This document shows, piece by piece, positions 32,734-42,962 of a stretch of DNA of 52,391 nt. The position numbers were made by a program, and so were the translations under genes. Below the pieces are notes generated by a model that was not told the origin of the DNA, ran no database searches, and saw only the letters and a program-made list of their open reading frames with translations. Each line of letters opens with the position of its first letter. The stretch's first letter is position 1. Origin of the DNA: Prevotella sp. (GTDB lineage: Bacteria > Bacteroidota > Bacteroidia > Bacteroidales > Bacteroidaceae); contig JAFTGH010000026.1 of assembly GCA_017458005.1 (NCBI GenBank), positions 1 through 52,391 of the forward strand, read 5' to 3'.

Positions 32734-33432
32734 ATGGACGAAAAACTGAAAATTCTTCTTTGCGAAGACGATGAGAACCTCGGAATGTTGTTGCGTGAGT
32801 ACCTTGCGGCAAAGGGCTACCAGGCAGAACTCTGCCCCGACGGCGAGGCAGGCTATAAGGCATTCCTGAAGACGAAGTTTGACATCTGTGTGCTCGACGT
32901 GATGATGCCTAAGAAAGACGGCTACACGCTGGCACAGGAGATTCGCACTGCCAATGCGGAGATACCTATCATCTTCCTGACGGCAAAGACGCTGAAGGAG
33001 GATATCCTTGAGGGCTTTAAGATTGGTGCTGACGACTATATCACGAAACCCTTCTCCATGGAGGAGTTGGTGCTCCGTATCGAGGCTATCCTGCGCCGTG
33101 TACGTGGCAAGAAAAACAAGGAGAGTTCCGTCTACCATATCGGCGGCTTCACCTTCGATACCCAGAAGCAGTTGCTGTCTATCGGCGACAAGGCGACCAA
33201 GTTGACGACCAAGGAGAACGAGTTGCTTGCCCTGTTGTGCTCCCATGCCAATGAGATCCTGCAGCGTGACTTCGCGCTGAAGACCATCTGGATTGACGAC
33301 AACTACTTCAATGCCCGTTCGATGGACGTGTATATCACCAAGTTGCGCAAGCACCTGAAGGACGATCCGCAGATCGAGATCATCAACATCCATGGCAAGG
33401 GCTATAAACTCATTGCCCCAGAGGAGGAGTAA
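32734..33432 (+). CDS. rprY: Response regulator, RprY-like
   Basis: A 232-residue OmpR-type regulator. The receiver domain (about 5-120) has acidic residues CEDDE, the phospho-acceptor Asp55 (VLDVMMPKKDG), a conserved Thr (FLTAK) and Lys (ITKPFS). The winged-helix DNA-binding domain (about 135-230) shows LTTKENELLALLCSHANEIL and ARSMDVYITKLRKHLKDDP. It lies 33 bp after rprX and works with it. A bidirectional terminator follows, shared with the convergent gdhA. Confidence 0.92.
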   Translation: MDEKLKILLCEDDENLGMLLREYLAAKGYQAELCPDGEAGYKAFLKTKFDICVLDVMMPKKDGYTLAQEIRTANAEIPIIFLTAKTLKEDILEGFKIGADDYITKPFSMEELVLRIEAILRRVRGKKNKESSVYHIGGFTFDTQKQLLSIGDKATKLTTKENELLALLCSHANEILQRDFALKTIWIDDNYFNARSMDVYITKLRKHLKDDPQIEIINIHGKGYKLIAPEEE

Positions 33433-33452
33433 TAGGTGTGGTAACAAAAAAA

Positions 33453-33488
33453 GAAGAAGGGCGGCCAAACTAATGACCGCCCTTCTTT
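33453..33488. terminator. Bidirectional terminator between rprY and gdhA
   Basis: AAGAAGGGCGG (33454-33464) pairs with CCGCCCTTCTT (33477-33487). There is an A run on the left and T residues on the right, so it can serve both convergent genes. Confidence 0.8.
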
Positions 33489-33518
33489 GTTATGAGGTAA
33501 AAGATTGTTTGTGTTGAC

Positions 33519-34856
33519 TTATACAATACCCTGGCTCATCATAGCGGAGGCAACCTTCATGAAGCCTGCCACGTTGGCACCCTTCACGTAGTTGATGTAG
33601 CCGTCGGGCTGTGTGCCGTACTTCACGCAGTTCTCGTGAATGTCGTTCATGATGCGCTTCAGGTAGTTGTCAACCTCCTCAGCAGTCCATGACAGACGCT
33701 CAGAGTTCTGTGACATCTCCAGACCGGATACTGACACACCACCGGCGTTAGATGCCTTACCAGGAGCATACAGCAGTTTGTTGTCCTGGAAGATCTTGAT
33801 AGCCTCAGGCAGTGAAGGCATGTTGGCACCCTCTGCGACAGCGATGACACCGTTGTCTACGAGCGCCTGAGCCTGCTCGCCGTTGATCTCGTTCTGGGTA
33901 GCGCAAGGCAGGGCGATATCTGCCTTCTCATGCCAAGGACGCTCACCAGCGTGGTATACTGCGTTAGGATACTCCTCGGCATACTCCTTGATACGTCCGC
34001 GCTCCACGTTCTTCAACTCCTTGACGTACTCCAGTTTCTCGGCGGTGATGCCGTCTGGGTCGTAGATATAGCCGTCAGAGTCAGACAGGGTCAAGGGGAT
34101 AGCACCCAACTGGATGCACTTCTCAGCGGCATACTGGGCAACGTTACCAGAACCGGAGATCAGCACCTTCTTACCCTTGATGTCGATATTGCGGGTCTTC
34201 AACATAGAGGTCAGGAAGTATACCGTACCGTAACCAGTAGCCTCAGGACGGATCAGCGAGCCACCGAAGGGGATTCCCTTACCTGTGAGCACACCCTGGA
34301 ACTGGTGGGTGAGTTTCTTGTATTGTCCGAAGAGGTAACCAACCTCACGACCGCCGACACCGATGTCACCAGCGGGAACGTCCTCGTCAGGACCGATGAC
34401 ACGATATAACTCATTCATGAATGCCTGGCAGAAACGCATTACCTCTGCGTCGCTCTTGCCACGTGGAGAGAAGTCTGATCCACCCTTGGCACCACCCATA
34501 GGAAGGGTAGTCAGTGAGTTCTTGAAGGTCTGCTCGAAGGCGAGGAACTTCAGGATACCGAGGTTTACGCTCTTGTGATAACGGAGACCGCCTTTGTACG
34601 GACCAATGGCGTTGTTGTGCTGGATACGGTAACCCATGTTGGTCTGTACCTTACCCTGGTCGTCTACCCATGTGATACGGAACTCGCAAACACGATCGGG
34701 GATGCAAAGGCGCTCGATGAGGTTTGCCTTCTCAAACTCGGGGTGCTTGTTGTACTCTTCTTCGATCGTGGGAAGAACTTGACTTACTGCCTGGATGTAC
34801 TCCGGCTCGTTGGGGAAGCGTTGCTTCAGATTCTCTACAACTTGTGCTGCGTTCAT
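33519..34856 (-). CDS. gdhA: NADP-type glutamate dehydrogenase
   Basis: A 445-residue hexameric-type enzyme that joins ammonium to 2-oxoglutarate, the main nitrogen entry in Bacteroidales. Visible: GPYKGGLRYHKSVNLGILKFLAFEQ (split in the family as K-G-G-L-R-[FY]-H), LPMGGAKGGSDFSPRGKS with the catalytic Lys, DVPAGDIGVGGREVGYLFGQYKK, and the Rossmann motif SGSGNVAQYAAEK. Length is as expected (about 445-450). Coenzyme choice cannot be proved by eye; the S-G-S-G-N-V-A pattern is that of NADP-type enzymes. Its promoter is seen at 34919 on the same strand. Confidence 0.97.
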   Translation of the reverse strand: MNAAQVVENLKQRFPNEPEYIQAVSQVLPTIEEEYNKHPEFEKANLIERLCIPDRVCEFRITWVDDQGKVQTNMGYRIQHNNAIGPYKGGLRYHKSVNLGILKFLAFEQTFKNSLTTLPMGGAKGGSDFSPRGKSDAEVMRFCQAFMNELYRVIGPDEDVPAGDIGVGGREVGYLFGQYKKLTHQFQGVLTGKGIPFGGSLIRPEATGYGTVYFLTSMLKTRNIDIKGKKVLISGSGNVAQYAAEKCIQLGAIPLTLSDSDGYIYDPDGITAEKLEYVKELKNVERGRIKEYAEEYPNAVYHAGERPWHEKADIALPCATQNEINGEQAQALVDNGVIAVAEGANMPSLPEAIKIFQDNKLLYAPGKASNAGGVSVSGLEMSQNSERLSWTAEEVDNYLKRIMNDIHENCVKYGTQPDGYINYVKGANVAGFMKVASAMMSQGIV

Positions 34857-34918
34857 AATCTTTTTCCTTTTTTGGTTATTATACTATTGAAATTACTTGC
34901 TTTGTTTTATTTCGGATG

Positions 34919-34926
34919 CAAAATTA
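34919..34926 (-). promoter_or_regulatory. -7 box of gdhA
   Basis: On the minus strand TAATTTTG followed by CAT fits TAnnTTTG and gives a leader of about 57 nt. Confidence 0.55.
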
Positions 34927-35053
34927 CATCAAAAATTTGAAATACCAAACATTTTATTAAAAAAATAACGAAAAAAGTTTCTTTTTGTCACAAATTGACT
35001 CAAATCAAGCGAAAAATGACAATAACACGGGGTTGTCGTGTGTGCGGAAACAA

Positions 35054-35083
35054 CAAAGTCTGCCCTTTGGCGGGCAGACTTTG
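35054..35083 (-). terminator. Hairpin after clpC
   Basis: CAAAGTCTGCCC (35054-35065) and GGGCAGACTTTG (35072-35083) form a perfect 12-bp stem with a 6-nt loop. It lies 29 bp after the clpC stop. The downstream T tract is short, so the call is moderate. Confidence 0.6.
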
Positions 35084-35111
35084 ACAGGTGTTGGATAAGG
35101 AAGGGGGTAGT

Positions 35112-37631
35112 CTAATGGGTGAACGACAGTTCCTCTTTCCCCTCTACCTTATTAATATATATGGTGTCACCATTCTGAAGGTCTCCGTTGACGATGAGTT
35201 CCGAGATACCGTCCTCGATATACGACTGGATGGCTCGTTTCAGGGGGCGCGCGCCGAACTGCACGTCATAGCCCTTCTCAGCGACAAACTGTTTCGCCTC
35301 ATCGCTCAAGTCGATGGTGTAGCCAAGGTCGCCGATGCGCTTATAGAGTCCTTGCAGTTCCACGTCGATGATCTGCTTGATGGCATCGAGGTCGAGTTGG
35401 TCGAAGGTGATGATCTCGTCCAGGCGGTTAAGGAACTCAGGTGAGAACTGCTTCGACAGTGCCTTTTGCACGATGCTGCGGGCATGCTCCTTGTCCTGCT
35501 CGTTGAGCATCAGGGAGCCAGAGCCTGCACTGGTGAATCCCACGCCACGCCCGAAGTCCTTCAACTGGCGGGTACCAGCGTTCGAGGTCATGATGATGAC
35601 CGTGTTGCGGAAGTCCACGAAGCGTCCATTGCCGTCGGTCAGTCGTCCCTCGTCAAGCACTTGCAGCAGCAGGTTGAACACGTTGCCATGCGCCTTCTCT
35701 ATCTCGTCGAGCAAGACGATGGAGTAGGGGTGACGGCGCACACGCTCTGTCAGTTGTCCGCCTTCCTCATAGCCCACGTAGCCCGGAGGCGCGCCGATCA
35801 GTCTCGACACGTTGAACGACTCCGTATACTCGCTCATGTCGACACGGATGAGCGCCTCGCTGCTGCCAAACATGAACTCGGCGAGTTTCTTGGCGAGATA
35901 GGTCTTGCCCACGCCCGTGGGACCAAGGAACATAAAGGCGCCGATGGGGTGGTTGGGGTCTTTCAGTCCCACACGGTTGCGCTGGATGGCACGTACCATC
36001 TTCTCGATCGCCTTGTCCTGTGCGATGACATGCTGCTTCAACTCGTCAGCCATGCCTTTCAGTCGGATGCCCTCCTCCTGCGCCATGCGCTGTACGGGGA
36101 CGCCTGTCATCATCGACACCACGTCCTGCACCTCCTTCTCCGTCACGGTCTGTCGGTCGTCGATGTCGCCCTCCTGCCATTTGCGGTTCATCTCGGCGAG
36201 TTGGCTCTCCATCACCGTCTGGCGGTCGCGGAAGCCTGCGGCAAGTTCGAAGTTCTGGTTCTTCACGGCGAGTTGCTTCTTCTCCGTGATCTCCTTCAGT
36301 TCCTGTTCCATCGCCGCGATCTCGGGCGGCACCTGTACATTATTAAGATGTACGCGTGAGCCGACCTCGTCGAGGGCGTCAATCGCCTTGTCGGGCTGTT
36401 GGCGGTCACTGATATACCGGTCTGTCAATTTGACACATGCCGCCAGGGCATCATCCGTATAGATCACATGGTGGTGGCGCTCGTAGTGGTCCTTGATGTT
36501 ATGCAGGATCTGCAGGGTCTCCTCCGAGGTGGTGGGCTCCACCTGCACTTTCTGGAAGCGACGCTCCAAGGCACCGTCCTTCTCTATGGAGTTGCGGTAC
36601 TCGTCGAGTGTCGTGGCACCGATACACTGTATGGTGCCTCGTGCCAAGGCGGGTTTCAGGATGTTTGCCGCATCCATCGACCCGGGGGTGGAGCCTGCGC
36701 CGATCATGGTGTGTATCTCGTCGATGAAGATAATCACGTCGGGGTTCTGCTCCAGTTCCTTGATGAGTTGCTTGATGCGCTCCTCGAACTGTCCACGGTA
36801 TTTCGTGCCAGCGACGACACCTGTCAGGTCGAGGGTCACCAGTCGCTTGCCGAAGAGCATGGGGGAGCACTGTCGGCGGGCTATCAACTGGGCGAGTCCC
36901 TCCACGATGGCGCTCTTGCCCACGCCGGGCTCACCGATGAGTATCGGATTGTTCTTCTTCCTTCTGCCCAGGATCTCCACCACACGCTGAATCTCACGCT
37001 CGCGTCCCACAACGGGGTCGAGTTTACCGTCCAGTGCCTGTTGGGTGAGGTCTGTCGAGAAGTTGTCGAGGACGGGTGTCTTCGACTTCGCCTGTTTGGT
37101 CTGTGTGGTCGTCTGGCTGTTTGACGCCGTGCGCTGGTTGCCGCCAGAGGTGTCCTCTTCCTCCTCGTAGTCCTCGTCGGGCAGTCCGATGCCGTTCTTG
37201 ACGCTCAGCAGCGTCAGTGTATCCTCGTAATTCATATTGTTCATTTCTAATACTACTTTCGCTCCGTTGTCCACTTGGTCGTGCAGGATGGCGAGCAGCA
37301 GGTGCTGTTCGTCGACACGGGTGGTGCGCTGGATACGTGCCTCCAGCACCGCCAGTTTCAGGATATTGCTGGCTTTCTCGTTGAGTACCAACTCGTTGGT
37401 ATTGATAGGCATGCCGATCTCATCCTCACGCACGCGTGACTCCAACGCAGTCTTCACGTTCGACAGGTTGATGGCAAGGCGGCGGAACACGTCGTAGACG
37501 GGACCGTCCTTCATGCGCATGATTCCGAGCAGCAGGTGCTCTGGTCCCACGCTCCTGCTGGCGAGTCGTGCGGCTTCCTCGCGTGAGTAGGCGAGAATCT
37601 CTGATACCTTTGGTGAAAATTGACTTGTCAT
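35112..37631 (-). CDS. clpC: ClpC-type AAA+ unfoldase
   Basis: An 839-residue Clp/Hsp100 protein, which unfolds substrates for ClpP. The Clp N domain (about 4-140) has two repeats starting FSPKVSEILAYSREEAARL. AAA-1: Walker A GEPGVGKS (about 232-239) and VIFIDEIHT. A middle region with ELAAGFRDRQTVMESQL is the short ClpC-type linker with a UvrB/UvrC-like motif, shorter than in ClpB. AAA-2: GPTGVGKT (about 567-574), VLLDEIEKAH and the C-terminal D2-small domain. The start MTSQFSPKV is at 37631; an upstream in-frame codon is unlikely. A ClpP-binding loop near the end of AAA-2 could not be confirmed by eye. Convergent/divergent neighbours are gdhA and gyrA. Confidence 0.95.
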   Translation of the reverse strand: MTSQFSPKVSEILAYSREEAARLASRSVGPEHLLLGIMRMKDGPVYDVFRRLAINLSNVKTALESRVREDEIGMPINTNELVLNEKASNILKLAVLEARIQRTTRVDEQHLLLAILHDQVDNGAKVVLEMNNMNYEDTLTLLSVKNGIGLPDEDYEEEEDTSGGNQRTASNSQTTTQTKQAKSKTPVLDNFSTDLTQQALDGKLDPVVGREREIQRVVEILGRRKKNNPILIGEPGVGKSAIVEGLAQLIARRQCSPMLFGKRLVTLDLTGVVAGTKYRGQFEERIKQLIKELEQNPDVIIFIDEIHTMIGAGSTPGSMDAANILKPALARGTIQCIGATTLDEYRNSIEKDGALERRFQKVQVEPTTSEETLQILHNIKDHYERHHHVIYTDDALAACVKLTDRYISDRQQPDKAIDALDEVGSRVHLNNVQVPPEIAAMEQELKEITEKKQLAVKNQNFELAAGFRDRQTVMESQLAEMNRKWQEGDIDDRQTVTEKEVQDVVSMMTGVPVQRMAQEEGIRLKGMADELKQHVIAQDKAIEKMVRAIQRNRVGLKDPNHPIGAFMFLGPTGVGKTYLAKKLAEFMFGSSEALIRVDMSEYTESFNVSRLIGAPPGYVGYEEGGQLTERVRRHPYSIVLLDEIEKAHGNVFNLLLQVLDEGRLTDGNGRFVDFRNTVIIMTSNAGTRQLKDFGRGVGFTSAGSGSLMLNEQDKEHARSIVQKALSKQFSPEFLNRLDEIITFDQLDLDAIKQIIDVELQGLYKRIGDLGYTIDLSDEAKQFVAEKGYDVQFGARPLKRAIQSYIEDGISELIVNGDLQNGDTIYINKVEGKEELSFTH

Positions 37632-37733
37632 ACACCTGTCTACTTGCAAACATCGTGCCAAAAGAAAAATGCCTGTTTATGAGAGGAAGATGAAATAAAT
37701 CTTAATTTATTTTGTTCTTTGCTCACTTATTCG

Positions 37734-37741
37734 TACCTTTG
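37734..37741 (+). promoter_or_regulatory. -7 box of gyrA
   Basis: TACCTTTG preceded by TTTGCTCACTTATTCG, nearly identical to the block before infC. The leader of about 105 nt is A-rich near the start codon. Confidence 0.65.
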
Positions 37742-37854
37742 TACGCTAATTAGAAAATAGGCAAAACGCGTCAGCGGGCTTTAAAAGTGCCTTAAACGCG
37801 AAATATTGAAAAATAAAAGAGTAAAAAGGTAAAAAAGTAAAAGAATAAAATTCA

Positions 37855-40386
37855 ATGGATCAGACTTTTGACAACGACAGAATTATCAAAATCAACATCG
37901 AGGAGGAGATGAAGTCCTCGTATATCGACTACTCTATGTCGGTTATCGTGGCTCGTGCGCTGCCTGATGTGCGTGACGGTTTCAAGCCAGTACACCGCCG
38001 TATCCTGTACGGTATGATGAACATCAACAACGTATCGACACAGCCCTATAAGAAATGTGCCCGCGTCGTCGGTGAGGTGCTTGGTAAGTATCACCCCCAT
38101 GGCGACTCCTCTGTTTACGGAGCGCTGGTGCGCATGGCACAGGACTGGAACCTGCGCTATACGCTGGTGGACGGACAGGGTAACTTCGGTAGTGTGGACG
38201 GCGACTCTCCTGCCGCCATGCGTTATACGGAGTGCCGCCTCTCGAAGATGGGTGAGCATATCATGGACGACCTCGACAAGGAGACGGTCGACATGATGAA
38301 CAACTTCGACGACTCGTTGGTAGAGCCTACCGTGATGCCGACGAAGATTCCTAACCTGTTGGTGAATGGTGGTAACGGTATCGCCGTGGGTATGGCTACG
38401 AACATGCCGACCCACAACCTCGGTGAGGTGATTGACGGCTGCTGTGCCTATATTGATAATCCTGACATCGACACGGATGGTCTGATGCGGTATATCCCGG
38501 GACCTGACTTCCCCACAGGAGCCTATATCTATGGCTTGCAGGGTGTGAAGGATGCCTACGAGACGGGTCGTGGACGTATCGTGATGCGTGCCAAGGCGGA
38601 GATTGAGAGCGGAGAGACGCACGACAAGATCGTGGTGACGGAGATTCCCTACGGTGTGAACAAGGCAGACTTGGTGAAGTATATCGCCGACCTTGCCAAC
38701 GAGCATAAGATTGAGGGCGTTGCCAATGTCAACGATGAGTCAGGTCGTCAGGGCATGCGTATCGTGGTCGACTGCAAGCGTGACTGCAATGCCAATGTGC
38801 TGCTTAATAAACTATTTAAGATGACGGCTCTACAGAGTTCATTCTCAGTGAATAACATCGCTCTGGTGAAGGGTCGTCCCCGCTTGCTGAACCTCAAGGA
38901 GTGTGTGAAGTATTTCGTGGAGCACCGTCACGACGTGACCATCCGCCGCACCAAGTACGACCTGCGCAAGGCACAGGAGCGTGCCCATATCCTGGAGGGA
39001 TTGATCATTGCCGTGAATAATATCGACGAGGTCGTACACATTATTAGAAATAGTAAGACCCCCAGTGATGCCCAGCATAACTTGGAGGTACGCTTCGAGT
39101 TGGACGAACTCCAGTCGAAGGCTATCGTGGATATGCGCCTCGCCCAGTTGACGGGTCTGCGTGTCGACCAACTCCACCAGGAGTTTGACGACTTGCAGAA
39201 ACTGATTGCCGACTTGCAGGAGATTCTCGACAACCCCGAGCGTTGCAAGCAGGTGATGAAGGACGAGTTGCAGGAGGTGAAGGAGAAATATGGTGACGAG
39301 CGTCGTACGGAGATCATTCCCTTCGACCATGAGTTCAACGCCGAGGACTTCTATCCCGATGATCCTGTGGTTATCACCATCTCGCACATGGGCTATATCA
39401 AGCGCACCAAACTCGATGAGTTCCATGAGCAGGGTCGTGGTGGTGTCGGTGCCAAGGCGGCACGTCATCGTGACAACGACTTCACCGAGTATATCTATCC
39501 TGCCACGATGCATAATACGCTGCTCTTCTTCACCCAGAAGGGACGCTGCTACTGGCAGAAGTGCTATGAGATTCCTGAGGGCGACAAGAATTCGAAGGGT
39601 CGTGCTATCCAGAATATGCTGAACATCGATCCCGATGACGCCATCAATGCCGTACTGCGCATCAAGAACTTCAACGATACGGAGTTCCTGAACAGCCACT
39701 ATGTCGTCTTCGCCACGAAGAACGGTATCATCAAGAAGACCTGTCTGGAGGCATACAGCCGTCCACGCACCAATGGTGTCATCGCCATCAATATCAATGA
39801 GGGCGACAGGGTGGTAGGTGTCCGTCTGACCAACGGCAAGAACGAGATAATCCTTGCAAGTCGTAAAGGTCGTGCCGTCCGCTTCAACGAGGATCAGGTA
39901 CGTACGATGGGACGTGTCTCTACTGGTGTTATCGGTATGCGCCTCGACGGTGGTGACGATGAGGTCATCGGCATGGTATGTGTCAACGACCCGCAGCAGG
40001 AGACCATCATGGTCGTCAGTGAGAACGGCTACGGCAAGCGTACTCGTGTTGCGGAAGGTGAGGTCGATGTTTACCGTAAGACCGCTCGCGGCACGAAGGG
40101 TGTGAAGACACTCGCCATCACAGAGAAGACGGGTCGTCTGGTTGCCATCAAGGTGGTGACCGACGAGAACGACCTCATGATCATCAACAAGAGCGGTATT
40201 CTGATTCGTCTGAAGGTCGCTGATGTGCGTGTCATGGGACGTGCCACCCAGGGTGTGCGCCTGATCAACCTCACGAAGAAGAACGACACCATCGCCAGCG
40301 TCTGCAAGGTGATGTCCAGTCAGGACGAGGATGAAGAATACTCCGAGGACTCTGAGACTGCAGAGAACTCCGAGAACCAAGAATAA
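37855..40386 (+). CDS. gyrA: DNA gyrase subunit A
   Basis: An 843-residue GyrA, the breakage-and-rejoining subunit of gyrase. The N-terminal winged-helix/tower region shows [29 protein letters not shown] and the catalytic Tyr in [11 protein letters not shown]. The GyrA box region reads [19 protein letters not shown], distinct from the parC type, and six blade-like repeats follow (for example [30 protein letters not shown]). The acidic tail is typical. In the quinolone region ([17 protein letters not shown]) the residue matching E. coli Asp87 is Gly89, while Ser85 matches Ser83. It has its own promoter and is followed by a TPR protein gene 24 bp later. Confidence 0.96.
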   Translation: MDQTFDNDRIIKINIEEEMKSSYIDYSMSVIVARALPDVRDGFKPVHRRILYGMMNINNVSTQPYKKCARVVGEVLGKYHPHGDSSVYGALVRMAQDWNLRYTLVDGQGNFGSVDGDSPAAMRYTECRLSKMGEHIMDDLDKETVDMMNNFDDSLVEPTVMPTKIPNLLVNGGNGIAVGMATNMPTHNLGEVIDGCCAYIDNPDIDTDGLMRYIPGPDFPTGAYIYGLQGVKDAYETGRGRIVMRAKAEIESGETHDKIVVTEIPYGVNKADLVKYIADLANEHKIEGVANVNDESGRQGMRIVVDCKRDCNANVLLNKLFKMTALQSSFSVNNIALVKGRPRLLNLKECVKYFVEHRHDVTIRRTKYDLRKAQERAHILEGLIIAVNNIDEVVHIIRNSKTPSDAQHNLEVRFELDELQSKAIVDMRLAQLTGLRVDQLHQEFDDLQKLIADLQEILDNPERCKQVMKDELQEVKEKYGDERRTEIIPFDHEFNAEDFYPDDPVVITISHMGYIKRTKLDEFHEQGRGGVGAKAARHRDNDFTEYIYPATMHNTLLFFTQKGRCYWQKCYEIPEGDKNSKGRAIQNMLNIDPDDAINAVLRIKNFNDTEFLNSHYVVFATKNGIIKKTCLEAYSRPRTNGVIAININEGDRVVGVRLTNGKNEIILASRKGRAVRFNEDQVRTMGRVSTGVIGMRLDGGDDEVIGMVCVNDPQQETIMVVSENGYGKRTRVAEGEVDVYRKTARGTKGVKTLAITEKTGRLVAIKVVTDENDLMIINKSGILIRLKVADVRVMGRATQGVRLINLTKKNDTIASVCKVMSSQDEDEEYSEDSETAENSENQE

Positions 40387-40410
40387 ATGTTTAACCAATA
40401 TTAAAGACTT

Positions 40411-41622
40411 ATGAAAAAAGTAATGATGATGGCATTGGCACTCGTAGCAAGTGCTACCGCCTTTGCCGGTGACAGTGACGCCTTGAAGGCTGTCAAGAAA
40501 GCGAAGACTTATGCTGAGGCTGCTCAGTTGGTGAAGACTTCCGCATTCGCCAACGACGAGGAGAAGGCTGCGGCATACAATAAGTTGGTGGACCTCGCCC
40601 TGTCGAAGGTCAGCAAGGAGACGGGTACTATCGCCCAGAACCAGGCTGCCGTACAGTTGGGCACCGGTAAGGAGGAGGCTTATGACACCCTCGGTCTTGC
40701 CGATGCTATCTGCGACGCTCTCGCCGCCGCTGTGGAGTGTAACAAGTACGACCAACTGCCTAACGCCAAGGGCAAGGTGGCTCCTAAGTTCGACAAGAAG
40801 AACGCAGAGCGTCTCTGGCCTATCCGCAGTCATCTGGTGAACATCGGTCAGGAGGAGGCTCGTAAGGGCAACAATGCCAACGTGCTGAAATACTGGGGTT
40901 GCTTCGTTGACTCTTCTGTAGAGCCTCTGTTCGCTGGTCAGAACCATGACGTGGAGAAAGACTATATCGGACAGGTCGCCTATTTCGCAGGACGCTATGC
41001 TTTCGAGGCTAAGGAACTGGAGCGTGCCGACAGATATTTCGACGTGGCAATGCAGGATCCCGAGCAGAAGAAAGAGGCGCTGACCTTCAAACTCTATGCT
41101 GCTGGCAGCAACCTGAAGGATAGGGCTGACTCTCTGCAGTACGTGGAGAAACTGAAGGCTATCTATGCCCAGGAGCCCGATAACGACGTGATCCTCGACA
41201 AACTGTTCTCAGTCTATGACGGTATGAAGGACAAGGCTGCCCAGACAGCACTGCTCGACAACCACCTCGCTAATTATCCTAACAGTTTCGCCGCTCTTGC
41301 CAACAAGGGTATGATGGCTATCGCCGATAATAATGCGGAGGAGGGTGCCAAGTGGTTGCGTAAGGCTGCCGCAGCAAGTCCTGAGAATCCTGTGATCCAG
41401 ACCTATCTGGGAACCTGTCTGAGTGTACAGGCTGGTCAGATTGATGATGCCGCAAAGCGCAAGGCTCTCTATCAGGAGGCTGTACAGGCTCTCGACAAGG
41501 CTAAGGAACTCGACCCCAACAAGCAGCAGGCTAACTGGGGCTACAACCGCTATCAGGCATACTACAACCTCTATGGCGCAGATGCTCCTGAGACGAAGGA
41601 TGCCGAGTTGGACGCTAAATAA
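40411..41622 (+). CDS. Secreted TPR-repeat protein
   Basis: A 403-residue protein with a signal peptide (MKKVMMMALALVASATAFA). The body is all helical. TPR-like units are visible at about 175-215 (IGQVAYFAGRYAFEAKELERADRYF), 235-270 and 290-390 (FAALANKGMMAIADNNAEEGAKWLRKAAAASPENP). It is probably a periplasmic scaffold or assembly factor; no partner is known. It shares a core pattern with the next gene (SSVEPLFAGQNHD / AGSQPLFTGYDYS), so the two are likely diverged duplicates. It starts 24 bp after gyrA and ends 19 bp before the next gene. Confidence 0.8.
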   Translation: MKKVMMMALALVASATAFAGDSDALKAVKKAKTYAEAAQLVKTSAFANDEEKAAAYNKLVDLALSKVSKETGTIAQNQAAVQLGTGKEEAYDTLGLADAICDALAAAVECNKYDQLPNAKGKVAPKFDKKNAERLWPIRSHLVNIGQEEARKGNNANVLKYWGCFVDSSVEPLFAGQNHDVEKDYIGQVAYFAGRYAFEAKELERADRYFDVAMQDPEQKKEALTFKLYAAGSNLKDRADSLQYVEKLKAIYAQEPDNDVILDKLFSVYDGMKDKAAQTALLDNHLANYPNSFAALANKGMMAIADNNAEEGAKWLRKAAAASPENPVIQTYLGTCLSVQAGQIDDAAKRKALYQEAVQALDKAKELDPNKQQANWGYNRYQAYYNLYGADAPETKDAELDAK

Positions 41623-41641
41623 ACGAATTTAATACTTGCAG

Positions 41642-42850
41642 ATGAAGAGGCAAAAGACGATATCGCTGCTTCTCCTGCTGCTCATGATAACACCGTGCCT
41701 GTGGGCTCAGAAAAAAGAGTTCAGTCAGGCACGGTCTTATATCAAGAGCGGCAAGGACTACGACAAGGCGGAGAAACTCATGACCGACTTGCTGGAGAAA
41801 GATGCGGCAAACAAGCAGAACATCAAGATTTATGACCTGTGGTTTCAGGCTGTCACGAAACAATACGAGGCAGCCAATGAGCAACTGTATCTGAAACAGA
41901 AGTACGATACCGCAGCCTTCTTCAATCTGACACGACGACTCTATAGCATCGCCGAGTCTATGGACTCGCTCGACTGCCGACCCGATGAGAAGGGTAGGGT
42001 GAGACCCGCCTTCCGAAAGGACCATGCCGCACTGCTCGACCAGTTGCGCCCGAACCTCTACTTCGGAGGCACCTATTTCCTGCGGAAGGAGGATAACATG
42101 ACAGCGTTCGACTTCTTTGAGACCTACTTGAGAGCCGGTAGCCAACCGCTTTTCACGGGCTATGACTACAGCAAGACCGATAAGCGGATGGCGGAGGCTG
42201 CCTACTGGGCTGAGAGCGCAGGCTATAGGATGCAGGATGCGGAACGCACATTACGCTACTTCGACCTCGCCGTGGCTGACACGGCAAAGGCACGCTATGC
42301 CATGCAGTATGCCTGTGAGGCCTATCGCTGGCAAAAGGACGATGCCGCCTACCTCGCTGCCCTTAAAAGGGGTTTTGAGGCTTATCCCGACTTCCCTTAT
42401 TTCTTCCCCCGATTGATAGACTACTACAACGGGAAGGAGCAACCAGACTCAGCCCTCTATTATGCGGAGGAGGCATTGCGGACCAATCCCGATGCGGAAC
42501 TGTTCTTGCTTGCCAAATCGGTGGCGCTTCTGAACCTTGAGCGTTACGACGAGTGTATCACGGTGAGCGAGAGGCTCATGGCTCTTAACGACTCTCTTGC
42601 CGAGCCCTATTTCAATATCGCCACGGCAAAACTCAATCAGGCGTTGGTGATGGACAGGGAGGATATGTCACGCAGGTATCGTAAGGATATCCGTAAACTG
42701 TATATGGACGCGCGACCTTATATGGAGACCTATCGGAAACTGGCTCCCGACGAGGAAAGGAAGTGGGCGCCGGCGCTCTACCGCATCTATCTCAACCTGA
42801 ATATGGGGAAGCAATTCGAGGAGATAGACAAGGTGATGAAGAGGCTATAA
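41642..42850 (+). CDS. Second secreted TPR-repeat protein, paralogue of the preceding one
   Basis: A 402-residue protein from ATG 41642 (an upstream TTG is less likely). Signal peptide MKRQKTISLLLLLLMITPCLWAQ. Helical repeats of TPR type are seen at about 20-60 (KKEFSQARSYIKSGKDYDKAEKLM), 170-260 and 270-330 (DSALYYAEEALRTNPDAELFLLAKS). It shares the LFTGYDYSKTDKRMAEAAYWA core with the preceding protein. Function unknown. A strong terminator follows directly, ending a possible gyrA-TPR-TPR transcription unit. Confidence 0.8.
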   Translation: MKRQKTISLLLLLLMITPCLWAQKKEFSQARSYIKSGKDYDKAEKLMTDLLEKDAANKQNIKIYDLWFQAVTKQYEAANEQLYLKQKYDTAAFFNLTRRLYSIAESMDSLDCRPDEKGRVRPAFRKDHAALLDQLRPNLYFGGTYFLRKEDNMTAFDFFETYLRAGSQPLFTGYDYSKTDKRMAEAAYWAESAGYRMQDAERTLRYFDLAVADTAKARYAMQYACEAYRWQKDDAAYLAALKRGFEAYPDFPYFFPRLIDYYNGKEQPDSALYYAEEALRTNPDAELFLLAKSVALLNLERYDECITVSERLMALNDSLAEPYFNIATAKLNQALVMDREDMSRRYRKDIRKLYMDARPYMETYRKLAPDEERKWAPALYRIYLNLNMGKQFEEIDKVMKRL

Positions 42851-42854
42851 TGCT

Positions 42855-42902
42855 AAAAAATCGAAAATTAATGCACATGACGTATTAGTTTTCGATTTTT
42901 TT
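42855..42902 (+). terminator. Terminator after the TPR pair
   Basis: AAAAAATCGAAAATTAAT pairs with ATTAGTTTTCGATTTTTT (about 42884-42901), followed by further T. The stem is long and A/T-rich, usable on both strands. Confidence 0.75.
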
Positions 42903-42904
42903 CT

Positions 42905-42912
42905 TATCTTTG
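42905..42912 (+). promoter_or_regulatory. -7 box of the phosphohexomutase gene
   Basis: TATCTTTG followed by TAG. It begins directly after the terminator and gives a leader of about 45 nt. Confidence 0.6.
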
Positions 42913-42962
42913 TAGACTAATCGAATAATGGAATCTAAAACAAACTAAATATTTGTAGTATT

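Noticed and set aside
38845-40947. A 700-codon open frame on the minus strand across gyrA
   Set aside because: It is the mirror of gyrA codon use (strong GC skew in third positions). It has no recognisable domain and runs across the gyrA stop into the next gene.
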